This document shows, piece by piece, positions 24,500-33,847 of a stretch of DNA of 64,000 nucleotides. The notes under the pieces were generated by a model that saw only the letters and a list, made by a program, of their open reading frames with translations, did not search any database and was not told the origin of the DNA. How positions within the stretch are numbered: the first letter of the stretch is position 1; every line of letters begins with the position of its first letter. The DNA lies in NCBI RefSeq assembly GCF_017309955.1, contig NZ_CP021247.1:496001-560000 (forward strand), in the 5' to 3' direction. The DNA comes from Novosphingobium sp. KA1 (GTDB lineage: Bacteria > Pseudomonadota > Alphaproteobacteria > Sphingomonadales > Sphingomonadaceae). The position numbers were made by a program, and so were the translations under genes.

Positions 24500-25693
24500 A
24501 TGACCGCCTACGATCCCTCCATGGCCCGCAGCGGCCTGCGCCGCTGGTTCGGACTGGGCGGCGCGGGCTCTCGCCCGGTCGATGCGCCCGAGGACCAGCC
24601 CCCGGCGCCGCTCTTCCACGAAACCTCGCGCGACAAGCGGCGGCGCCAGACGCTGGAAGACATCGCCCGCTTCCTGCTCACCCACCGCCTGCCGATCACG
24701 CCCTTCACGCTGGAGGCTGCCCACGACATCATCACCGGAGCCGACCCCTGCCTGGGCAAGGACGTGGCGGAGCGGGTCGGCCAGCGCGAACCGGTGACGC
24801 TCTACTGGCTGGAGGACCGTATCAGCGAACTCGGCCGCCGCGACGGCATCGAGCAGATCCACGTTCTGATCCACCGGCTGGAAGCCACGCTGTGCGAATT
24901 CGCCGCCACCGCCAGCGCCGCACGCAGCGCCACCAGCGACTACAACTCCGCGCTCGAGGCCCATGCCGATCACGTCGGCCTCCACGGCGCCTCGGCCCGG
25001 CGCGGCGCGGCGCGCAGTGACGAGGAGGCCCAGCGCACGATCCTCGAACTTACCGCGCTTGCCAAGGACATGATCACCCGCACCCGCGACATCGAACGCG
25101 CCCTGGCTCGCTCGGAACGCGAAACCCAGGTCTTGCAGAAGAACCTGATCGACGCGCGCCGCGAGGCCGAGATCGATCACCTCACCGGCCTGCCCAACCG
25201 CCGCGCCTTCGAAGCCGTGCTGAAGGAGCAGCACGCCGAGTGCCATGCCACCGGCGAGCCGCTTTGCGTCGCCTTCTGCGACATCGACCACTTCAAGCGG
25301 ATCAACGACATGCATGGCCACGATGCCGGTGACCGGGTGCTTCGCACGGTCGCCCAGACACTCGCCAGGATTTCCAGCGACACGTGCCATGTCGCCCGCC
25401 ACGGCGGCGAGGAATTCGTCGCCTTGCTGCGCGGCAAACGCCTGGACGAAGCGTTCGCCACGCTCGACGCCCTGCGCGAGGACATGGCCGCCCGCAAACT
25501 GGTCAATCGCTGGACCGACACGCCGTTCGGCCGCGTCAGCTTCTCCGCGGGTCTCGCCGATGTCCACGCCTACGACAGCCCGCGCGCCGCCCTGCGCGCC
25601 GCCGACGAAGCGCTGATCCGGGCCAAGGATGCCGGGCGCAACCGCGTGTTCATTGCCAGCCTCGACGATCCGGGCGAAGGCATTGCAACTTGA
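24500..25693 (+). CDS. Diguanylate cyclase (GGDEF, no I-site)
   Basis: 397 residues from the ATG at 24500 (a TTG at 24488 is the longer alternative). The first ~220 residues are helical without a named sensor and include a coiled-coil stretch (LARSERETQVLQKNLIDARREAE). The GGDEF domain follows: 'DHLTGLPNRRAFEAVL', 'FCDIDHFKRINDMHGHDAGD' and the active site GGEEF. The RxxD inhibitory site is absent: residues at the expected spacing read SDTC. It makes cyclic di-GMP and may lack product inhibition. It is cytoplasmic, with no signal or membrane segment. Confidence 0.93.
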   Translation: MTAYDPSMARSGLRRWFGLGGAGSRPVDAPEDQPPAPLFHETSRDKRRRQTLEDIARFLLTHRLPITPFTLEAAHDIITGADPCLGKDVAERVGQREPVTLYWLEDRISELGRRDGIEQIHVLIHRLEATLCEFAATASAARSATSDYNSALEAHADHVGLHGASARRGAARSDEEAQRTILELTALAKDMITRTRDIERALARSERETQVLQKNLIDARREAEIDHLTGLPNRRAFEAVLKEQHAECHATGEPLCVAFCDIDHFKRINDMHGHDAGDRVLRTVAQTLARISSDTCHVARHGGEEFVALLRGKRLDEAFATLDALREDMAARKLVNRWTDTPFGRVSFSAGLADVHAYDSPRAALRAADEALIRAKDAGRNRVFIASLDDPGEGIAT

Positions 25694-25836
25694 ACATGGT
25701 TAACATCAGTATTTTGCAAGACACTCTTCATCATACGCAAGTGTCGAAAATGTAATCCAAAAATCCCGTTTCGACAGTTACTGTTTATTAGCGACTCCTA
25801 CCTAGGCTCCCTTGAAACGAACCTGGGTGAACGATC

Positions 25837-27111
25837 GTGCGGCACGAAAGTATCCTGTCACCAACGGAAAGGCCCCCCTCGGCCCGGCGTTTCACGCTGC
25901 ACCTGGCGCAGGCCGTCTGCACCGCCTGCGCCCTCACCGCCATGTTCGCACAGGGCGAAACCGCCCGCGCCCTTGCCACCGTCGCCGCCGCCTGTTCGCT
26001 CTTCACGCTGTTTGTGGGGGTGCTCAGGGAGCGCCGCGCGGTCGCCGAACTGGATGACCACATCCGGCTGGTCGACGAGGCGCGCAACGCCCACAGCCAG
26101 GTCGAGGAGCTGTTCGCGATGACCGACATGCTCCAGGCCGCCGAGGACTACGACGACGCCGGTGCCGTGCTGATGGCCACGGCCTTGCGCCTGCTGCCGG
26201 AATTCGGCGGCGCCCTCTACGTCTTCAACAATTCGCGCGACCGCCTGGACCTTGCCAAGTCCTGGGGACACTCCGATTCGTTCCAGCCCGCCGCCAGCCT
26301 GCTGCCCGGCAACTGCTGGGCGCTCAAGCGCGGCAAGGCCCACGTCAATGCGCCCGCCCACGGCACCCTGAACTGCATGCATGCGGTCGGCTCGGGGACC
26401 ACGATCGAAAAACCGATGATGGCGCGCGGCCAGGTGGTCGGCCTGCTGATGCTGGCAAGCGCGGCGCCGGATGCCGTGGAAGGCAACACCGACATCCACC
26501 GCATCGCCCGCGCCCTGGCCGATTCGATGTCGCTCGCGCTTTCCAACATCGCCCTGCGCGAGAAACTGCGCACCCAGTCGCTGCGCGATCCGCTGACCGG
26601 GCTCTACAACCGCCGCTACATGGAAGACGCGCTCGAACGCTACATCAGCCTTGCCGAGCGCACCGGCACCGCCACCTCGGTGGTCATGGTCGATCTCGAC
26701 AACTTCAAGCGCGTCAACGACGAGTACGGCCATGCCAAGGGCGATGCCGTTCTGCGCGACGTCGCCGCACAGCTCGTCGGAGCCCTGCGTCCGTCCGATG
26801 TCGTTGCCCGCTACGGCGGCGAGGAACTCGTCCTGATCCTTCCCAAGTGCAGTCTCGAGAACGCTGCCAGCAAGGCGGAAGTCCTGCGCAAACGGATCGA
26901 GAGCCTTTCGGAGGCGCACGGGGTGGCGATCAGCGCCTCATTCGGCATCGCCTCGGTGCCGGAGACCGCGACCAAAGCCGCGGATGTCGTCCCCGGTGCC
27001 GACTGCGCGCTTTACGCCGCCAAGCAAGGCGGCAAGAACCGTGTGGTTGTCGCCGAACGGCGCGGCAAGCGGGACGAAGTCCCGGCGCCGCGCCTGACCG
27101 GCACCGGCTGA
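25837..27111 (+). CDS. Membrane-associated GAF-GGDEF diguanylate cyclase
   Basis: 424 residues from the GTG at 25837. Two hydrophobic stretches (about residues 21-36 and 44-64) are followed by a GAF-like sensor domain (about 85-235, 'NCWALKRGKAHVN', 'IEKPMMARGQVVGLLML'). The GGDEF domain has 'DPLTGLYNRRYMEDAL' and 'VDLDNFKRVNDEYGHAKGDAVL' with active site GGEEL, and an intact I-site RPSD five residues before it. It makes cyclic di-GMP with product feedback. The last Phe of GGEEF being Leu is tolerated in some active enzymes. It is the second GGDEF gene in a row; 143 bases separate the two. Confidence 0.92.
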   Translation: MRHESILSPTERPPSARRFTLHLAQAVCTACALTAMFAQGETARALATVAAACSLFTLFVGVLRERRAVAELDDHIRLVDEARNAHSQVEELFAMTDMLQAAEDYDDAGAVLMATALRLLPEFGGALYVFNNSRDRLDLAKSWGHSDSFQPAASLLPGNCWALKRGKAHVNAPAHGTLNCMHAVGSGTTIEKPMMARGQVVGLLMLASAAPDAVEGNTDIHRIARALADSMSLALSNIALREKLRTQSLRDPLTGLYNRRYMEDALERYISLAERTGTATSVVMVDLDNFKRVNDEYGHAKGDAVLRDVAAQLVGALRPSDVVARYGGEELVLILPKCSLENAASKAEVLRKRIESLSEAHGVAISASFGIASVPETATKAADVVPGADCALYAAKQGGKNRVVVAERRGKRDEVPAPRLTGTG

Positions 27112-27129
27112 TCCCGACAAGCGCCGGGT

Positions 27130-28842
27130 TCAGCGGCGCGGCAGCGTCGCCAGATCGGCGATCACCGTGTCGGCATCCAGCAAGCGCCACTGCGCGCCGG
27201 CGATGTCCGCAGGCAGCGCCGCCTTGTGAACCATGCGCACCCGCATCTGCGCCTCGCGCCCCGAATTGACGTCCTGCCTGCTGCCCCAGCCGGTGACGTG
27301 CAAGGTCCGCTCCAGCCCCCGCTGGCTCTGCACCAGCATCGCGTCATAGCCCTTGGCCTTGGTCGCCGTGGCTGCTGCCAGCATGGCGTGCTCTTCCAGT
27401 GTCGGCAACGTGGCGAGCCCGTGCGTGAAACGCACCGTCCGGTCGCCCGGATCGTCCTTGTCGCCGCGCAGTGTAAATCCTTCGCCCGTCAGGAAATAGC
27501 TGTCGCCGAGCCGCACCTGCGTGGCCTCGGTCTCGGCGCGCGGCATCATCGGCGCGAGGTGCGCAAGGTCGGTCGCGAACTCCCGATCGCGCTCGCGCTT
27601 GTGCCTGGCGCGGATCTCTTCGATGATCGCACGCTTGTCCGCCTGGCTTGCCTGGCCGAGCTGGCCCACCAGATCGATCAGGACAACGCCCGCCTCGGGG
27701 CCCGCAGCTTTCAGCCGATCGAGCAGGCCCTGCAGGTCCAAGCCCGGCGCTTCCTCGCGAAGGGCGATGATCTTCTCCCAGCCCTCCATCTGCTCAAGGC
27801 CGCTTTTGGCAAGCACCGCCCGCATTTCGAACGCGTTGCGGGCCGACTTCGAGAGCGGACGACCGTCAGGGCTGGGCGGTGGCGGCGCCATTGCCGCGTC
27901 CAGCCCTGCCCTGACGGCAGCAAGATGCGCGCGCGCTTCCCGGGTCTTGCCGGATGCCGCCAGCGCATAGGCATAAAATCCGGCGTACATCGCCTCCAGC
28001 TGCATCTCCCGATCGGCGGAATCGTCGGAATTCTGGGCCGTCCAGTTGCCGCGCATCTGCGGCTTTGCGAAACTGACCCCGGCGCCGAGTTCGACCGCCT
28101 GTTCGATCCGCCCGTCCAGCATCGCATACTTGAACGCCATCAGGGCCATCGAGGGAACGACCGGCGCCATCGCCCGCATCCGCGCGAGCTGATGCCCGAG
28201 ATCCGGATCGATCCGGTGGCGCAGAACCTCGGTCGTGCGCCGCACGCTGGCCGCATAGGCCCGCTCGGCGTCGATGGCGTCCAGCAGCGCGCCCGCCTCG
28301 CCCGTGCGGCCGGTTTCGATAAGCACATAGGCGCGCAGCAGGCGATTGCCCAAGCCCAGCCCCCGCTCGAAGTAGATCGGGTCGAATTCGCCCTTCAGCG
28401 CATCGACCGCGTCGATCGCGCGCAGAGCCTCGTCGAAAGCGCCCGCGCCGATCTGATGGAACGCCCGCGCCTGCATCAGGTGCGCGCGCCGGAGCGTGAA
28501 CGCCGGCAGCAACAGCGGATCGGCAAGCGCCGCGTCGCACGCCTCGATGGCCTTGCGGGAATCGGCGTTCACCACCCCTCGGCGGATATCGCGCTCTTTC
28601 GCGGCAAGGCCGAACAGCATCGTTCCCGTGGTGATACCGTCGCCCTTGCCCTTGGGCGGATCGTATCCGTCACAGACCCGGAACGCATCGCCGGGCAAAG
28701 GCGCGGCGGCGCCCGTCAATACCCCGGCCTGCCCCCCTGCTTGCCCCCCTGCTTGCCCCCCTGCTTGCCCCCCTGCTTGCACGCTCGCAGGACAGAACAG
28801 GGCAGCCGCCGCCAGGCTGGCTACCGCAAATCGCAATTTCAT
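27130..28842 (-). CDS. Exported TPR-rich protein of unknown function, with GGQA repeats
   Basis: A 570-residue protein. Residues 1-23 are a signal peptide (MKLRFAVASLAAAALFCPASVQA) followed directly by four GGQA repeats. The body is helical with TPR-like units around residues 85-330 ('AHLMQARAFHQIGAGAFDEALRAIDAVDAL', 'RAYVLIETGRTGEAGALLDAI'). The C-terminal ~90 residues look beta-rich ('RTVRFTHGLATLPTLEEHAML', 'LVQSQRGLERTLHVTGWGSRQDVN'). I do not recognise a family name. It is probably periplasmic and scaffolding. No partner gene is obvious; it converges with the GGDEF gene. Confidence 0.75.
   Translation of the reverse strand: MKLRFAVASLAAAALFCPASVQAGGQAGGQAGGQAGGQAGVLTGAAAPLPGDAFRVCDGYDPPKGKGDGITTGTMLFGLAAKERDIRRGVVNADSRKAIEACDAALADPLLLPAFTLRRAHLMQARAFHQIGAGAFDEALRAIDAVDALKGEFDPIYFERGLGLGNRLLRAYVLIETGRTGEAGALLDAIDAERAYAASVRRTTEVLRHRIDPDLGHQLARMRAMAPVVPSMALMAFKYAMLDGRIEQAVELGAGVSFAKPQMRGNWTAQNSDDSADREMQLEAMYAGFYAYALAASGKTREARAHLAAVRAGLDAAMAPPPPSPDGRPLSKSARNAFEMRAVLAKSGLEQMEGWEKIIALREEAPGLDLQGLLDRLKAAGPEAGVVLIDLVGQLGQASQADKRAIIEEIRARHKRERDREFATDLAHLAPMMPRAETEATQVRLGDSYFLTGEGFTLRGDKDDPGDRTVRFTHGLATLPTLEEHAMLAAATATKAKGYDAMLVQSQRGLERTLHVTGWGSRQDVNSGREAQMRVRMVHKAALPADIAGAQWRLLDADTVIADLATLPRR
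28729..28780. repeat. 12-bp tandem repeat (cttgcccccctg)
   Basis: The 12-bp unit is repeated about four times in perfect tandem, encoding the GGQA repeats right after the signal peptide of the gene at 27130-28842. The unit is a multiple of three, so copy number changes would keep frame. This is a candidate length-variable locus. Confidence 0.9.
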
Positions 28843-28940
28843 CCGTCACACCCCAATCGTCCTTCCCCCGAAGGACAGAGGCGTCGTTCATATCGTCACG
28901 CCCCCCGCACACAAGCGGCAGCGCACCGTGCATGCACATG

Positions 28941-28973
28941 AAAACGCGCCCGAACTCCAAGAGTCCGGGCGCG
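28941..28973 (-). terminator. Intrinsic terminator of pnp
   Basis: On the minus strand the sequence forms a 12-bp GC-rich stem (cgcgcccggact / agttcgggcgcg, one G-U pair) with a 5-base loop, followed by T4. It lies 78 bases after the pnp stop. Confidence 0.82.
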
Positions 28974-29050
28974 CTTCATGGTCCGAGCGACCTCGGAGCA
29001 CCGACCGCTTCGCCGTCAGTGCCCATCAAAGGCCACTGATCGCCTTGCGA

Positions 29051-31375
29051 TCAGTCTTCCTTAAGGAACGCCGGCATGTGGTCGGGGTCGCCGCCACCAT
29101 TGTCGCCGCCGCGCGGACCGCGGGGACCGCGTCCTTCACCGCGCGGACCACGGTCGTTGCCGCCACGGCCACCATCACGGCGGGGCCCACGACGGTCACC
29201 GCCGCGGTCGCCACCACGTCCACCTTCGCGATCGCCGCGCGGTTCACGCGGTTCGCGGGCCGGACGGGTGTCTTCCAGCTCGGCGCCGGTTTCCTGGTCG
29301 ACGACGCGCATCGACAGGCGAACCTTGCCGCGCGGGTCGATCTCGAGGACCTTGACCTTGACTTCCTGGCCTTCCTTGACGACGTCGGTCGGCTTTTCGA
29401 CACGCTCGTTCTTCATTTCGGAAACGTGGACGAGGCCGTCCTTGCCACCCATGAAGTTCACGAAGGCACCGAAGTCGACGATGTTGACGACCTTGCCGGT
29501 GTAGATCTTGCCGACTTCCGCTTCCTCGACGATGCCGAGGATCCACTTCTTGGCGGCTTCGATCTGGTTCACGTCCGAGGACGAGATCTTGATCACGCCT
29601 TCGTCGTCGATGTCGACCTTGGCGCCGGTTTCGGCGACGATCTCGCGGATCACCTTGCCGCCGGTGCCGATGACGTCACGGATCTTCGACTTGTCGATCT
29701 GGATCGTCTCGATGCGCGGTGCGTGGGCCGACAGTTCGGTACGGGCCGAACCGAGGGCCTTGTTCATCTCACCCAGGATGTGCGCGCGGCCGGCCTTCGC
29801 CTGCTCCAGCGCCTTGCCCATGATTTCCTTGGTGATACCGGCGATCTTGATGTCCATCTGCATCGTGGTGATGCCGTTCTCGGTGCCGGCCACCTTGAAG
29901 TCCATGTCGCCGAGGTGATCCTCATCGCCCAGGATGTCCGAAAGGACAGCGAACTCGTCACCTTCCAGGATCAGGCCCATGGCGATGCCAGAAACCGGAC
30001 GGGCCAGCGGAACGCCCGCGTCCATCATCGAAAGGCAGCCGCCGCAGATCGTCGCCATCGAGGACGAGCCGTTCGACTCGGTGATGTCCGAGAGGATGCG
30101 GATGGTGTAGGGGAAGTCTTCCTTGGCGGGCAGCACCGGGTGCAGCGCGCGCCATGCCAGCTTGCCGTGGCCGATCTCGCGGCGGCCCGGGGCGCCGAAG
30201 CGGCCCACTTCGCCCACCGAGTAGGGCGGGAAGTTGTAGTGCAGCATGAACGACGAGTACGACAGGCCTTCGAGGCCGTCGATCATCTGCTCGGCGTCCT
30301 TGGTGCCCAGCGTGGTGGTGCAGATCGCCTGCGTTTCACCGCGGGTGAACAGCGCCGAACCGTGGGTGCGCGGCAGGAAGCCGACCATCGATTCGATCGG
30401 ACGGACCTGATCGAGCTTGCGGCCGTCGATGCGCTTGCCGTCCTTGAGGATGGCGGTGCGAACGATTTCCGCTTCCAGCTTCTTCATGGTCTTGATGGCG
30501 ACCATCTGCGTCTGCGGGGTTTCGTCCGAGAACGCTTCCTTCGCCTTGGCGCGCGCGGCGTTGAGGGCGTTGGCGCGGGCCGACTTGTCGGTCAGCTTGT
30601 AGGCAGCGGTGACGTCCTTGCCGACGGCCTTCTTGAGCTTCGCCTTGATGTCGGCGGTGTTGTCCGACAGGTCGATTTCCCAGGGGTCCTTGGCAGCCTG
30701 CTCGGCGAGGTCGATCACGAGGTTCACGACCTTGCGGCATTCGTCATGCGCGAACATGACGGCGCCCAGCATCTCTTCCTCGGTCAGCTCCTTGGCTTCC
30801 GATTCCACCATCATCACGGCATCGCCGGTGGCGGCGACGACGAGATCGAGGCGGCCGTCGGCCAGCGCGGCGGTCTGCTTCGGGTTCAGCGTGTATTCGC
30901 CGTCAACGAAGCCGACGCGGCAGGCGCCGATCGGGCCCATAAAGGGCACACCCGAGATGGTGAGCGCGGCCGAAGCGGCGATCATCGCGACGATGTCGGC
31001 CTCGGTCTCGCCGTCAAAGCTCAGAACCTGGGCAATGACGTTGATTTCGTTGTAGAAACCTTCGGGGAACAGCGGACGGACCGGACGGTCGATCAGGCGG
31101 CTGGTCAGCGTTTCCTTTTCGGTGGCGCCGCGTTCACGCTTGAAGAAGCCACCCGGAATGCGGCCGGCGGCCGAAAACTTTTCCTGGTAGTGCACGGTCA
31201 GCGGGAAGAAGTCCTGGCCTTCCTTCACCGACTTGGCGGCGGTAACCGCGCAGAGCACGACCGTTTCGCCATAGGTGGCAAGGACGGCGCCGTCGGCCTG
31301 ACGGGCCACGCGGCCGGTTTCGAGAGTGAGCGTCTTGCCGCCCCACTCCATGCTTACGGTTTTGACGTCGAACAT
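29051..31375 (-). CDS. pnp: Polyribonucleotide nucleotidyltransferase (PNPase)
   Basis: A 774-residue enzyme with two RNase PH domains (about 1-230 and 310-540), a KH domain (about 553-615, '[20 protein letters not shown]') and an S1 domain (about 620-690, '[28 protein letters not shown]'). It degrades RNA phosphorolytically from the 3' end and can polymerise. The C-terminus is extended by about 50 residues of Arg-Gly-Gly-rich sequence that may bind RNA. It is downstream of rpsO, separated by 231 bases holding a stem-loop (31517-31560) suited to RNase III. Confidence 0.97.
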   Translation of the reverse strand: MFDVKTVSMEWGGKTLTLETGRVARQADGAVLATYGETVVLCAVTAAKSVKEGQDFFPLTVHYQEKFSAAGRIPGGFFKRERGATEKETLTSRLIDRPVRPLFPEGFYNEINVIAQVLSFDGETEADIVAMIAASAALTISGVPFMGPIGACRVGFVDGEYTLNPKQTAALADGRLDLVVAATGDAVMMVESEAKELTEEEMLGAVMFAHDECRKVVNLVIDLAEQAAKDPWEIDLSDNTADIKAKLKKAVGKDVTAAYKLTDKSARANALNAARAKAKEAFSDETPQTQMVAIKTMKKLEAEIVRTAILKDGKRIDGRKLDQVRPIESMVGFLPRTHGSALFTRGETQAICTTTLGTKDAEQMIDGLEGLSYSSFMLHYNFPPYSVGEVGRFGAPGRREIGHGKLAWRALHPVLPAKEDFPYTIRILSDITESNGSSSMATICGGCLSMMDAGVPLARPVSGIAMGLILEGDEFAVLSDILGDEDHLGDMDFKVAGTENGITTMQMDIKIAGITKEIMGKALEQAKAGRAHILGEMNKALGSARTELSAHAPRIETIQIDKSKIRDVIGTGGKVIREIVAETGAKVDIDDEGVIKISSSDVNQIEAAKKWILGIVEEAEVGKIYTGKVVNIVDFGAFVNFMGGKDGLVHVSEMKNERVEKPTDVVKEGQEVKVKVLEIDPRGKVRLSMRVVDQETGAELEDTRPAREPREPRGDREGGRGGDRGGDRRGPRRDGGRGGNDRGPRGEGRGPRGPRGGDNGGGDPDHMPAFLKED

Positions 31376-31516
31376 AAGAGGTTTTCCTCAGCCCACCGGC
31401 CCTATTGCGCGGCGGGGTTTACTGCCGGGTATGCCGTCCCGGTCCGGTATGGGGCCGCTTTGGAGCCCCCGGGCCCTCCGCCGGATTGCGGACGGACCCT
31501 TACTTTTTGTCTTGCC

Positions 31517-31560
31517 GCGTTTTCCGAGTCATCGGGAGATCTCACCCGATTGGAAAACGC
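31517..31560 (-). promoter_or_regulatory. Stem-loop in rpsO-pnp leader, probable RNase III site
   Basis: GCGTTTTCC and GGAAAACGC form a perfect 9-bp stem around an inner ATCGGG/CCCGAT stem, upstream of pnp on the minus strand. In E. coli PNPase autocontrols its mRNA after RNase III cuts a similarly placed stem. The parallel is inferred from position and shape. Confidence 0.55.
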
Positions 31561-31572
31561 TCCTAATGCAAG

Positions 31573-31595
31573 AAGCGGCCCGCTAGGGGCCGCTT
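31573..31595 (-). terminator. Hairpin after rpsO
   Basis: aagcggccc-gctag-gggccgctt is a perfect 9-bp stem 12 bases after the rpsO stop. On the minus strand it is followed by cttgcatt, a weak U-run, so it probably stabilises the rpsO 3' end or attenuates rather than fully ending transcription. Confidence 0.5.
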
Positions 31596-31606
31596 CCCGT
31601 TAAGTC

Positions 31607-31876
31607 TTACTTACGCAGACCCAGCTTCTGGATCAGGGCGTTGTACCGCGCGACGTCCTTCTTCTTCAGGTAGTCGAGCAGCGAGCGGCGCTTGTTGACC
31701 ATGGCCAGCAGACCGCGACGCGAGTGGTTGTCCTTGTGGTGAGCCTTGAAGTGCTCGGTCAGGTTGCGGATGCGCTCGGTGAGGATCGCGACCTGAACTT
31801 CCGGGCTGCCCGTGTCGCCAGCGACGCGTGCGTTGTCCGAAATGATGTCCTGCTTCTTTTCAGCGGTAACCGACAT
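31607..31876 (-). CDS. rpsO: 30S ribosomal protein S15
   Basis: An 89-residue protein of exact family length. '[53 protein letters not shown]' is the conserved S15 core that binds 16S rRNA and initiates the 30S platform. It starts 6 bases after the truB stop, so truB-rpsO are cotranscribed, with pnp following. Confidence 0.98.
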   Translation of the reverse strand: MSVTAEKKQDIISDNARVAGDTGSPEVQVAILTERIRNLTEHFKAHHKDNHSRRGLLAMVNKRRSLLDYLKKKDVARYNALIQKLGLRK

Positions 31877-31882
31877 AGTACT

Positions 31883-32806
31883 TTACTCCGCGACATCCGA
31901 TAGATTGAATCCCCTGACGACGCGGGCTTCTCCGCCCGAAAGCTCCATCAGCGCGACGGGAACGATCCCTTCTCGCGCCCAATGCAGCCCGTCTTCCTGA
32001 GACAGTCCGGTCAGAACGCGGCCCTGTCGGACCGCTCTTGCCTGCTCCGAACCAAGGTCGATGGCCGGGATGTCGTCCAGCCCCACCTCCAGTGGCAAGA
32101 GTATCTGTTCAAGCGGTGCCCCCTTGCCGATTTCGTTCAATTTGTCCAGCGAAATCGCGTGAGACAGGTCGAACGGGCCCGCCTTTACGCGGCGTAGCAT
32201 GGAGACTGTTCCGCAAGTTCCAAGGGCCTGTGCGATGTCGCGTGCAAGGGACCGGATGTACGTGCCCTTGGAGACATGGGCGTGCAGGGTCGCCCCGTCC
32301 TCCGCATCGAATCGCTCGAGGTTCAATTCGAAGATCGTCACGCTGCGCGACTTCAGTTCCACTTCCTGCCCGGCGCGCGCCAGATCGTAGGCGCGCTCGC
32401 CATCGACCTTGAGCGCGGAATAGATCGGCGGCACCTGCGCGATCGGGCCGGTGAAGCGCGGCAGCACGGCTTCCACGTCCGCCTGCGCTGGCCGCACGTC
32501 GCTGGTGGCGATGACCTTGCCCTCAAGGTCCAGCGTATCCGTCTCCTCGCCGAAGCGCACGGTGAACGCGTAGATCTTGCTGGCATCGAGCATGCGCCCG
32601 GTCAGCTTGGTCGCCTCGCCCAGCGCGACGGGCAGGATACCGGTCGCCAGCGGATCGAGCGTGCCGCCATGGCCGACCTTGACCTTCTTGCCATAGCCCG
32701 CCTCGCGCAAGTTGCGCTTCACGGCGGCAACCGCCTGCGTCGAGCCGAGGCCCAGCGGCTTGTCGAGAATGATCCAGCCATGCGGCGTCTTCGGGGTTTC
32801 GCTCAT
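31883..32806 (-). CDS. truB: tRNA pseudouridine(55) synthase
   Basis: 307 residues from the ATG at 32806 (MSETPKTPHGWIILDKPLG). The catalytic motif GHGGTLDPLATG contains the nucleophilic Asp, and 'VSKGTYIRSLARDI' is the second TruB motif. It modifies U55 in the T-loop of all tRNAs and assists tRNA folding. The upstream open frame overlaps the M50 gene and is a shadow. It precedes rpsO by 6 bases. Confidence 0.97.
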   Translation of the reverse strand: MSETPKTPHGWIILDKPLGLGSTQAVAAVKRNLREAGYGKKVKVGHGGTLDPLATGILPVALGEATKLTGRMLDASKIYAFTVRFGEETDTLDLEGKVIATSDVRPAQADVEAVLPRFTGPIAQVPPIYSALKVDGERAYDLARAGQEVELKSRSVTIFELNLERFDAEDGATLHAHVSKGTYIRSLARDIAQALGTCGTVSMLRRVKAGPFDLSHAISLDKLNEIGKGAPLEQILLPLEVGLDDIPAIDLGSEQARAVRQGRVLTGLSQEDGLHWAREGIVPVALMELSGGEARVVRGFNLSDVAE

Positions 32807-32852
32807 GCCCTTCCCCAAGGCGAGGCTGGCGGCGATGTCAACGCCCGACGGT

Positions 32853-33539
32853 TCAAACCCCGGCAACCGCGCGCGCCAGCGCCTCGTAATGATCGAGCAT
32901 CCACAGCACCGGTGGCAGCACCACCCGCTGCACCAGCCCGAGGTCGGGCGCCAGCCAGGGCACCACAACGATCAGCAGCACGATGATCGCAAACCCGTAA
33001 GGACGCAGCCGGGCATAGCGGCGCGCAAGACCATCGGGCAGCAGTCCCTCGACGATGTGCGAACCGTCGAAGGGCGGGATCGGCAGCAGGTTGAAGAATG
33101 CCAGGAACACGTTGATCATGACAAAGAAGCCGAGGCTCATCACCGTGAACGACAGCACCGGCCCGGTCGCGTCGCCGAACAAGCGCATCAGCAGGCCGAG
33201 CAGGATCGAACCCACCGCAGCGAGCACGAGATTGCTGAGCGGCCCGGCGGCGGCCACCACCATCATGCCCCGGCGCGGATTGCGCAGACGCCAGGCGTTG
33301 ACCGGCACCGGCTTTGCCCAGCCCAGCACCGGCGCGCCCGTCAGCGCCAGGAAGCCCGGTAGGATGAGCGTACCGAACGGATCGACATGACGCAGCGGGT
33401 TGAGCGACAGCCGCCGCTGCTCCCGCGCGGTCGGGTCGCCCAGCGCCAGCGCGGTCCAGCCATGCGCGACCTCGTGAAAGACGATTGCGATGATGAGGGG
33501 AACAATGAGCGCCGCGGCTTGCAGCAGGGTGTTTTCCAT
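32853..33539 (-). CDS. Site-2 protease family (M50) membrane metalloprotease
   Basis: A 228-residue membrane protein. HEVAHG (HExxH) lies in the first transmembrane segment and 'FFNLLPIPPFDGSHI' provides the second zinc ligand Asp, the M50/SpoIVFB-like pattern, with about five hydrophobic segments. It probably cleaves membrane-embedded substrates; its target is unknown. There is no PDZ domain, unlike RseP. It lies 46 bases upstream of truB on the same strand. A MITE-like element ends 40 bases before its start codon, so its promoter must lie in that 40-base gap or in the element. Confidence 0.92.
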   Translation of the reverse strand: MENTLLQAAALIVPLIIAIVFHEVAHGWTALALGDPTAREQRRLSLNPLRHVDPFGTLILPGFLALTGAPVLGWAKPVPVNAWRLRNPRRGMMVVAAAGPLSNLVLAAVGSILLGLLMRLFGDATGPVLSFTVMSLGFFVMINVFLAFFNLLPIPPFDGSHIVEGLLPDGLARRYARLRPYGFAIIVLLIVVVPWLAPDLGLVQRVVLPPVLWMLDHYEALARAVAGV

Positions 33540-33579
33540 GCCGTCGATCTAGGAAGCGTACCGCGCTATCGCAATGACC

Positions 33580-33847
33580 TAGGTCGTAAACTCATAAACG
33601 GCACCATCGAGGCGCCCAAATGGCGAACAGCTCGGGCCGAAGTTGCCGCCGGGCGGGCTGGATGCCCGTCCAAGGCCGCTTCGGTTCGAGATGGAAGCCA
33701 TTTGGGCGCCCCTTCGGGGTTTGCCCAAAATGGCCCAGCGCCGCGCCGGGAAGTCTTGAAATATCGACATATTCCAGCGCCTTCCCTCCTGCCGCTGAGC
33801 CATTTTGCCTCAAACCTCGATGGTGCCGTTTATGGGTTTACGACCTA
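33580..33847. mobile_element. MITE-like non-autonomous element with 33-bp inverted ends
   Basis: The left end taggtcgtaaactcataaac... (33580-33612) and the right end (33815-33847, inverse orientation) match over 33 positions with one mismatch. TA at both extreme ends (33580-33581, 33846-33847) suggests a TA target duplication. The 268-bp interior has no transposase, and a 13-bp perfect inverted repeat (33612-33624 with 33697-33709) makes a long hairpin. TA-targeting points to the IS630/Tc1 or IS5/IS427 type of transposase acting in trans. The right end supplies the stop codon (33845-33847) of the sulfotransferase gene. Confidence 0.8.

Noticed and set aside
28496..31603. Long open frame antisense to pnp
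   Set aside because: It is a GC-rich shadow of pnp; the minus-strand product matches PNPase along its whole length.
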